Shown here: piece by piece, positions 33,801 to 35,996 of the stretch
Layout: each line of letters opens with the position of its first letter
Position numbering within the stretch: position 1 is the stretch's first letter
From: Reticulitermes lucifugus
Taxonomy: Eukaryota; Arthropoda; Insecta; Blattodea; Rhinotermitidae
Reading direction: 5' to 3'
Assembly: GCA_026260175.1 (NCBI GenBank)
Contig: JAKCWW010001027.1
Coordinates: 43,003 to 78,998, forward strand
DNA: 35,996 bases
The notes under the pieces: model-generated
Told to the model about the DNA's origin: nothing
Databases searched by the model: none
The model's input: only the letters and a program-made list of their open reading frames with translations
Program-made: the position numbers and the translations under genes

Positions 33801-35413
33801 ACCAGAAAGAGGCCTTACAAGTACCGAAGATAGAATTCAGAGACAATCAGGACTGCATTGGTATATACAAATTGGATTGCAAAATATAAATGATTATAGA
33901 TCCATAAACTGAACATTGACAATGGAGTTTAGTTAGTATAGATAGTGCTTGATTTTGTTTCATGGCTTGACAGCCGTAGTGGGCCTAGGTCCCCTCTATG
34001 AGGTTCCTCGATCACACACAGACACTTCATGCTCAGTGGACCTCCTCTGGACGAGTGATCGGCCCATCGCAAAGACTCTGACATCACACAACACTCACAA
34101 GAGCTAGACATCCATGCCTCTGGCGGGATTTGAACCCACAATCCCAGTAAGAAAGCAGCCATAGACTCACGCCTTAGACTGCATGGCCACTGGATTGGCT
34201 AGTTCGTGATTTACACCCCTTTATTTATGCCGTTTTGTTTTAATTTTACTTAACAATTTACACCACTCTTTAATTAATTGCCTCCTCATTTTTGGTTTAA
34301 TGTCCTTTAGGTGGCTTTGCACTAGTACACTGCCAAGAATGTGTGAAACTCTCTGTAGAATGAGGCTGAGTGGCAGCGCACACACTGAAAAGTGCCTTAG
34401 TCATCATGCATTTATTATTTAGTTTACATTGATCTTCTGTGGTGTGTTTGTCTTTATTTAACAGCATTTAGTTTTTCTCATTGAAATTGGCGATAGATGT
34501 AAATTTGCATCTTCTAGTGCAGCCCCACTGAAAAAACAGTGAAAGGCAATTTGTATTGAAGAGAAATTAGTTTGAAAATGTGAACACATTATTAATCTGC
34601 CGTGCTGTTGGCTTGGTCAAGAGTACAGTATGCACAATTTGTGATAATGCTGAAAAGTGCTAAGTGAGGAACTAAATGAAGTGACAACTAATAATTTCTT
34701 CTTTAAGAAATTTCATTATGTAACATACAGAAAATATGTTGATTACATGAATCAAGGATCACAACTAGCACTACAATTTTATTTATTTATTATTTTCAGT
34801 AATACAATAATAATAAAATACATACATGTATATATACCATATATGAAAAGGCTGTCAAGTGTATGATTTTCCCTAACCTCTACCTACTGCATTATTTCTC
34901 ATGGGAATATCATCTTTGATTTACGCCTTTTTTTATATACGCCCGCTTTCTCAGGAACACAACTAGGGCATAAATCAGGAACTACCTCTACTGTCTAATG
35001 CAGTTTTTTCCCTTTGTGATTGTTGGATCCTTAGTTGTACATGATCAGGAACTTGTGACATTTTACAAGGGCAGTGGTGATGTGCTCAGTATATATACTT
35101 ATCTATAGTATAAATTTAAACAGTAATTTTTTTTTTGCTGTTTGATTTCATTATGCTACATGGCTTTGCAATTGCCACTTATTTTACAGATTTGATAGAG
35201 GCTAAGGGCACTGGAATCTTTGGCATCCTGGATGAGGAATCAAAGCTTCCAAAACCAAGTGCTGAACATTTCACTATGGAAGTTCACCAGAAGTGCGCAG
35301 GACACTTCCGTTTAGCTCTTCCAAGAACATCACGACTCAAAGCACACCGTGACACAAGGGATAATGAAGGGTTCATGATTAGACATTTTGCTGGAGCAGT
35401 CTGCTATAGAACT
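24641..35413 (+). CDS. Myo6: Myosin VI heavy chain, N-terminal motor part (10 coding exons, 3' end outside window)
   Basis: The product is the minus-end-directed actin motor of class VI (jaguar in Drosophila), which acts in endocytic traffic and actin organisation. Joined exons: 24641-24830, 26769-26842, 26943-27072, 27837-28001, 28849-29111, 29760-29909, 30511-30770, 31371-31528, 33696-33860, 35190-35413. Together they make 1779 nt, or 593 codons without a stop, and every intron is GT-AG. Numbered from the first Met, the landmarks are: P-loop GESGAGKT 152-159, switch [11 protein letters not shown] 202-211, insert 1 about 285-312, TEDS-rule Thr408, switch II DIAGFE 459-464, relay helix about 468-500, HFAGAVCY near the end. 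Insert 1 and overall similarity to insect and vertebrate myosin VI, recalled from knowledge of the family, separate it from other classes. The remaining motor, converter with reverse-gear insert, IQ motif and cargo-binding tail are not in the window. All catalytic motifs are intact, so it looks functional. Confidence 0.96.
24976..25007 (-). repeat. Decayed hammerhead-like motif in myosin VI intron 1
   Basis: The minus strand reads CTGAAGA (25001-25007), T, a GGAGGCAGAA/TTCT stem, then GAAATATAGGTA. Compared with GAAACGTCGGTA at 1418-1429, the C of CGTC is T, its G is A and its last C is A; the first two changes are CpG-type transitions. TACC before the core and GGTA after it form a 4-bp stem I. 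Confidence 0.4.
25145..25452. repeat. Tandem duplication of 154 bp in myosin VI intron 1
   Basis: Copy 1 (25145-25298) and copy 2 (25299-25452) are nearly identical (few substitutions, such as tatgta/tacgta and gtgatt/gtggtt). They are AT-rich, non-coding and recent, judging by divergence. Confidence 0.9.
26769..26842 (+). CDS. Myo6: Myosin VI exon 2
   Basis: The acceptor tttttccag completes Cys64. The exon encodes residues up to Tyr88 ([20 protein letters not shown] and so on), the conserved 'L.Y L ... LL.NI..RY..D.IY' stretch of the N-terminal motor, and ends in phase 0 at the donor TAC|GTGAGT. It is the shortest exon here (74 nt), and no single reading frame marks it; splice sites and homology define it. 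Confidence 0.92.
26943..27072 (+). CDS. Myo6: Myosin VI exon 3 ([13 protein letters not shown] block)
   Basis: The acceptor is attttttacag. The exon encodes residues 89-131 plus the first base of Ala132: [20 protein letters not shown], then the YQGRSLG and PPHVFAI motifs, which line the nucleotide pocket region in all myosins. The donor G|GTATGT is the first unit of a GTAT tetranucleotide run (27073 to about 27092), so several near-identical GT sites sit 4 nt apart. Confidence 0.95.
27073..27100 (+). repeat. GTAT tetranucleotide run starting at the exon 3 donor
   Basis: gtat is repeated about five times and then changes to gcat. The first unit is the splice donor of exon 3, so GTATGT donors recur at 27073, 27077 and 27081. 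Confidence 0.85.
27170..27450 (+). mobile_element. tRNA-derived SINE, family S2, in myosin VI intron 3
   Basis: The head is aacttagtcggtatagcg with box B gaattgaatcc. The body runs through cacctgtccaggtc, cccagcctcctg and gttccgaggttaaag to a 3' part ending near ggcctgttataagg. It has the same orientation as the host gene. Confidence 0.7.
27837..28001 (+). CDS. Myo6: Myosin VI exon 4 (P-loop)
   Basis: The acceptor is gtttttacag. The exon encodes residues 132-186 plus the first base of Ala187: [20 protein letters not shown], then the ATP-binding P-loop [10 protein letters not shown] (152-161) and the following helix ([25 protein letters not shown]). The P-loop Lys158 and Thr159 are intact. 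The 'AGPIE.KILDANPV' junction with the next exon is characteristic of insect myosin VI. The donor is G|GTAAGA. Confidence 0.96.
28849..29111 (+). CDS. Myo6: Myosin VI exon 5 (switch I)
   Basis: The acceptor tctgctttag completes Ala187. The exon encodes residues up to His274: [14 protein letters not shown], then [10 protein letters not shown] (switch I, 202-211, all conserved residues present), [15 protein letters not shown], and [20 protein letters not shown]. These contact ATP phosphates and form part of the upper 50-kDa subdomain. The exon ends in phase 0 at the donor CAT|GTAAGT. Confidence 0.96.
29760..29909 (+). CDS. Myo6: Myosin VI exon 6 (class-specific insert 1)
   Basis: The acceptor is tttctttaatag. 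It encodes residues 275-324, from [10 protein letters not shown] to DFTNMDT, and the donor is ACT|GTAAGT. Between YF(284) and LDD(313-315) lies a polar Ser/Lys/Asn-rich stretch ([20 protein letters not shown]) in the position of myosin VI insert 1, which in vertebrate myosin VI slows ATP binding near the nucleotide pocket. Its presence is the clearest class VI marker in the window. The residues inside the insert differ from the vertebrate and fly versions as I recall them, as expected for a variable insert. Confidence 0.92.
30511..30770 (+). CDS. Myo6: Myosin VI exon 7 (VLHLGN block and TEDS site)
   Basis: The acceptor is ttcttttctag. It encodes residues 325-410 plus two bases of Met411: [69 protein letters not shown]. 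Counting 16 residues back from the DALAK Asp in exon 8, the TEDS-rule position is Thr408 in GTVI. The class VI TEDS residue is typically Thr and can be phosphorylated by PAK-type kinases. The donor is AT|GTGAGT, phase 2. Confidence 0.95.
31371..31528 (+). CDS. Myo6: Myosin VI exon 8 (DALAK and switch II)
   Basis: The acceptor tttgtttccag completes Met411. It encodes [45 protein letters not shown]. Switch II (DIAGFE, 459-464) is split by the donor G|GTATGG after the first base of Glu464; this Glu, conserved in myosins, is completed by exon 9. The donor's +4 and +5 bases (GTATGG) are less ideal than at the other sites. Confidence 0.95.
32490..32705 (+). mobile_element. tRNA-derived SINE-like repeat in myosin VI intron 8
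   Basis: Box A-like ctcagtatagtgagtatgc and box B gggtttgattcctg are followed by a body (caggaatttttctc, gcaaaccagctgaacgtcc). I cannot assign it to the other families. Confidence 0.5.
33063..33565 (-). pseudogene. Non-LTR retrotransposon remnant antisense in myosin VI intron 8
   Basis: On the minus strand, reading from about 33560 down, the frame encodes [20 protein letters not shown], a stop, then [12 protein letters not shown], a second stop, and a long open part with [32 protein letters not shown] and GDLKIVGV. This is the well-known C-terminal end of non-LTR reverse-transcriptase ORFs (YGSETW ... FERKILR ... RLRWFGHV ... GRPKKRW). It is a different branch from the remnant at 9822-10105. 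The two in-frame stops (about 33500 and 33434) and missing RT core show it is dead. It sits antisense to the host gene. Confidence 0.75.
33696..33860 (+). CDS. Myo6: Myosin VI exon 9 (relay helix)
   Basis: The acceptor tacttttgcag completes Glu464. It encodes [40 protein letters not shown], then the DNQDCI segment: the relay helix and loop that pass nucleotide state to the converter. The donor G|GTATAT is phase 1 and weaker than consensus. It joins the upstream DIAGFE and downstream DLIEAK motifs in frame. Confidence 0.96.
33961..34199 (-). mobile_element. tRNA-derived SINE, family S1, in myosin VI intron 9
   Basis: It is collinear with 8372-8619. Many differences are CG to TG/CA changes (for example gcatgg for gcgcgg, and gaacccaca for gaacccgca). 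It lies antisense to the host gene. Confidence 0.75.
35190..35413 (+). CDS. Myo6: Myosin VI exon 10 (lower 50-kDa subdomain, last exon in window)
   Basis: The acceptor is ttattttacag. It encodes residues 519-593: [48 protein letters not shown], then [15 protein letters not shown]. This is part of the actin-binding lower 50-kDa region. It ends in phase 0 at the donor ACT|GTAAGT. The following 583 bases hold no further coding segment, so the next exon (expected to begin with the 'QF.EKNNDAL' region) lies beyond the window. Confidence 0.95.
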
Positions 35414-35749
35414 GTAAGTCATCTTGAACATTAATATAATTCAAATCGTGCTGAATTCTGTATCAACAGTATACACTAATACTGAATCTCATCCTTTAGC
35501 ACTATATGTCACACTAAGAAGTCAGACAAATGTTCAGAAGTTTGCAAATTGTGAAATGTAAGAAAATGATGATGATATGATATGAGCTCATTAACCAGGT
35601 CATTTTTATTTGAGGCAACAATGAATTAAACATGAATAAGGCCAGAAAATTCAAATGGTCTCAGACTTCAGTTGGTGAGAACAAAGTAGGAAGTCCTTCT
35701 GTAGTAAAATTTGAGACATTCATAAGAGTAGACACTTTCAGATTTTTTA

Positions 35750-35996
35750 TTCAGTAACCAACAAATGCACAAACATAAACTACTTTATAGCTTTTATTAA
35801 TATTGATGCATTCCCCTACACGTGTTTTGGTCCGTAGACCATCTTCAGAGGGGTAACAAGCTACTACACTTCACATTGCATGTTTAATGTGCCGAAGAAC
35901 ACACTTGTCTCAGAAGTAAGTTATAAAACACTTGAATTTGTAAAATATGTAAAACTGTATAGTAACTTATAATTTTATCGTATAAGTTAAAGTCAA
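35750..35996 (-). mobile_element. Fold-back/hammerhead element, left part, in myosin VI intron 10 (runs off window)
   Basis: The left arm resembles those at 18297 and 22723 (aaccaac..atgcac near its start, then cccctaca). The minus-strand motif at 35817-35848 reads CTGAAGA, T, stem II GGTC/GACC, AAAAC (decayed GAAAC), ACGTGTA, with CCCC/GGGG as stem I. Whether the inverted right arm and TSD follow cannot be seen. Confidence 0.5.

Overview
This is a eukaryotic nuclear window from an arthropod genome, most likely an insect with a large, repeat-rich genome. The evidence is an intron-rich gene whose protein matches insect myosin VI (Drosophila jaguar type), many tRNA-derived SINE copies, and 3' remnants of non-LTR retrotransposons. 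A cockroach, termite or other polyneopteran would fit, but that is inference; nothing here fixes the species.

Region 1 (1 to about 24.6 kb) holds no gene I can recognise. It is a patchwork of SINE copies of several families on both strands, fold-back elements, a TA-flanked MITE, a 21/18-bp minisatellite, a decayed reverse-transcriptase C-terminus (9822-10105) and a 10-base assembly gap (19427-19436). One short open segment behind a good splice acceptor (10741-10973) could be the last exon of an unknown gene.

Region 2 (about 24.63 to 35.4 kb, + strand) is the 5' coding part of a myosin VI gene. Ten coding exons keep one reading frame across every junction and give 593 codons, from the start Met through the P-loop, switch I, the myosin VI-specific insert 1, the TEDS-rule Thr, switch II and relay helix, to the HFAGAVCY segment. 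The rest of the motor, the reverse-gear insert, the IQ motif and the tail must lie beyond the right edge. The introns carry further SINEs, a 154-bp tandem duplication and an antisense reverse-transcriptase remnant.

The most interesting signal is a family of hammerhead-ribozyme-like motifs (CTGAAGA or CTGAGGA, a stem II hairpin, GAAAC, a short palindromic stem III, then GTC or GTA), with about eight intact or decayed copies. Two of them lie in ~530-560 bp fold-back elements (18265-18820 and 22688-23218). Both elements are flanked by perfect 13-bp direct repeats, and one ends in a poly(A) run. They look like non-autonomous, retroposed, ribozyme-bearing elements, possibly related to Penelope-like elements or retrozymes. 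A second signal is an abrupt fall in CpG density near 22.6-23.2 kb that continues through the myosin gene, as expected for germline gene-body methylation; it may mark the unseen transcription start.
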